A stretch of DNA of 6,122 nt from RGIG1995 sp045658315 (GTDB lineage: Bacteria; Bacillota; Clostridia; Oscillospirales; CAG-272): NCBI GenBank assembly GCA_045658315.1, contig JAZOUV010000032.1, positions 1 through 6,122 of the forward strand. Direction: 5' to 3'. A program made the position numbers and the translations under genes. Shown piece by piece: positions 5,987-6,122 of this stretch; the first letter of the stretch is position 1, and every line of letters starts with the position of its first letter. A model generated the notes under the pieces. That model made no database searches. It had not been told where the DNA came from and saw only the letters and a program-made list of their open reading frames with translations.

Positions 5987-6122
5987 ATGGCAAACACAAC
6001 CAAGAAAAAAATGACAAAAGCCGACAAGGATAAGCTTGTTATCAGAATAGTATCCGGTGTTATGGGCGGTCTTATGCTCCTCGGCGTATTCGCAATGATT
6101 TTCAATCTTATCGGCTATTTTT
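5987..6122 (+). CDS. small membrane protein, N-terminal part only
   Basis: I do not recognise this gene. The frame is open from ATG at 5987 to the window end, giving 45 codons. A strong ribosome binding site, GAGGTGAGG (5976-5984), precedes the ATG, and promoter-like sequences lie further upstream. The first 20 or so residues are hydrophilic and Lys-rich (MANTTKKKMTKADKDK). From about residue 22 a hydrophobic Gly/Leu/Ile/Phe-rich stretch begins (IVSGVMGGLMLLGVFAMIF), which reads as a transmembrane helix. With the positive charge ahead of it, the N-terminus should be cytoplasmic. There is no cleavable signal-peptide site in view, so it could be a single-span protein or the start of a larger one. 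Codon use resembles the genes upstream. Confidence 0.75.
   Translation, partial: MANTTKKKMTKADKDKLVIRIVSGVMGGLMLLGVFAMIFNLIGYF

Overview
The window looks like chromosomal DNA of a low-GC Gram-positive bacterium, most likely a gut-type member of the Clostridia (Oscillospiraceae/Ruminococcaceae-like). The grounds are six CCA-encoding tRNAs in one cluster, strong GGAG/AGGTG ribosome binding sites, sigma-A-type promoters with 17-bp spacers, all-TAA stop codons, AT-rich gaps, and a ParC-like topoisomerase A subunit of a kind I recall from Clostridia. The taxonomic guess is inference; no rRNA or species marker is present.

Left arm (1-750, minus strand): a tRNA cluster read right to left from a perfect-consensus promoter at 722-750. 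The order of transcription is Val(UAC), Asp(GUC), Phe(GAA), Gly(GCC), a 187-bp gap, a second identical Gly(GCC), then Cys(GCA) at the window edge. A 12-bp perfect hairpin sits between Phe and Gly. A weaker hairpin in the 187-bp gap may end or process the first transcript. The gap may also hold a weak promoter, but no gene is visible in it.

Centre (751-933): an AT-rich divergent region. T-tracts (A-tracts on the tRNA strand) lie behind the tRNA promoter, and a plausible promoter for the rightward genes lies at 873-901.

Right arm (934-5877, plus strand): a tight operon-like run of four genes with gaps of 7, 19 and 7 bases. They are coaE (last step of coenzyme A synthesis), prfA (peptide release factor 1), a full-length two-domain Sua5/TsaC (threonylcarbamoyl-AMP synthase for tRNA t6A37), and a type IIA topoisomerase A subunit that is ParC-like: it has no GyrA box and apparently only four C-terminal blades. 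prfA and sua5 both serve translation, next door to a tRNA cluster. Neither coaE nor the topoisomerase gene has an obvious functional link to them, and no B subunit (parE/gyrB) is in view.

Right edge (5878-6122): one or two promoter-like sequences, then the start of a small membrane protein gene cut off by the window end. I see no mobile element, CRISPR array or phage gene, and nothing I can defend as a wholly new system. The points most worth a second look are the P-loop of CoaE, the drug-binding segment and short C-terminal domain of the topoisomerase, and the hairpin inside the tRNA cluster.
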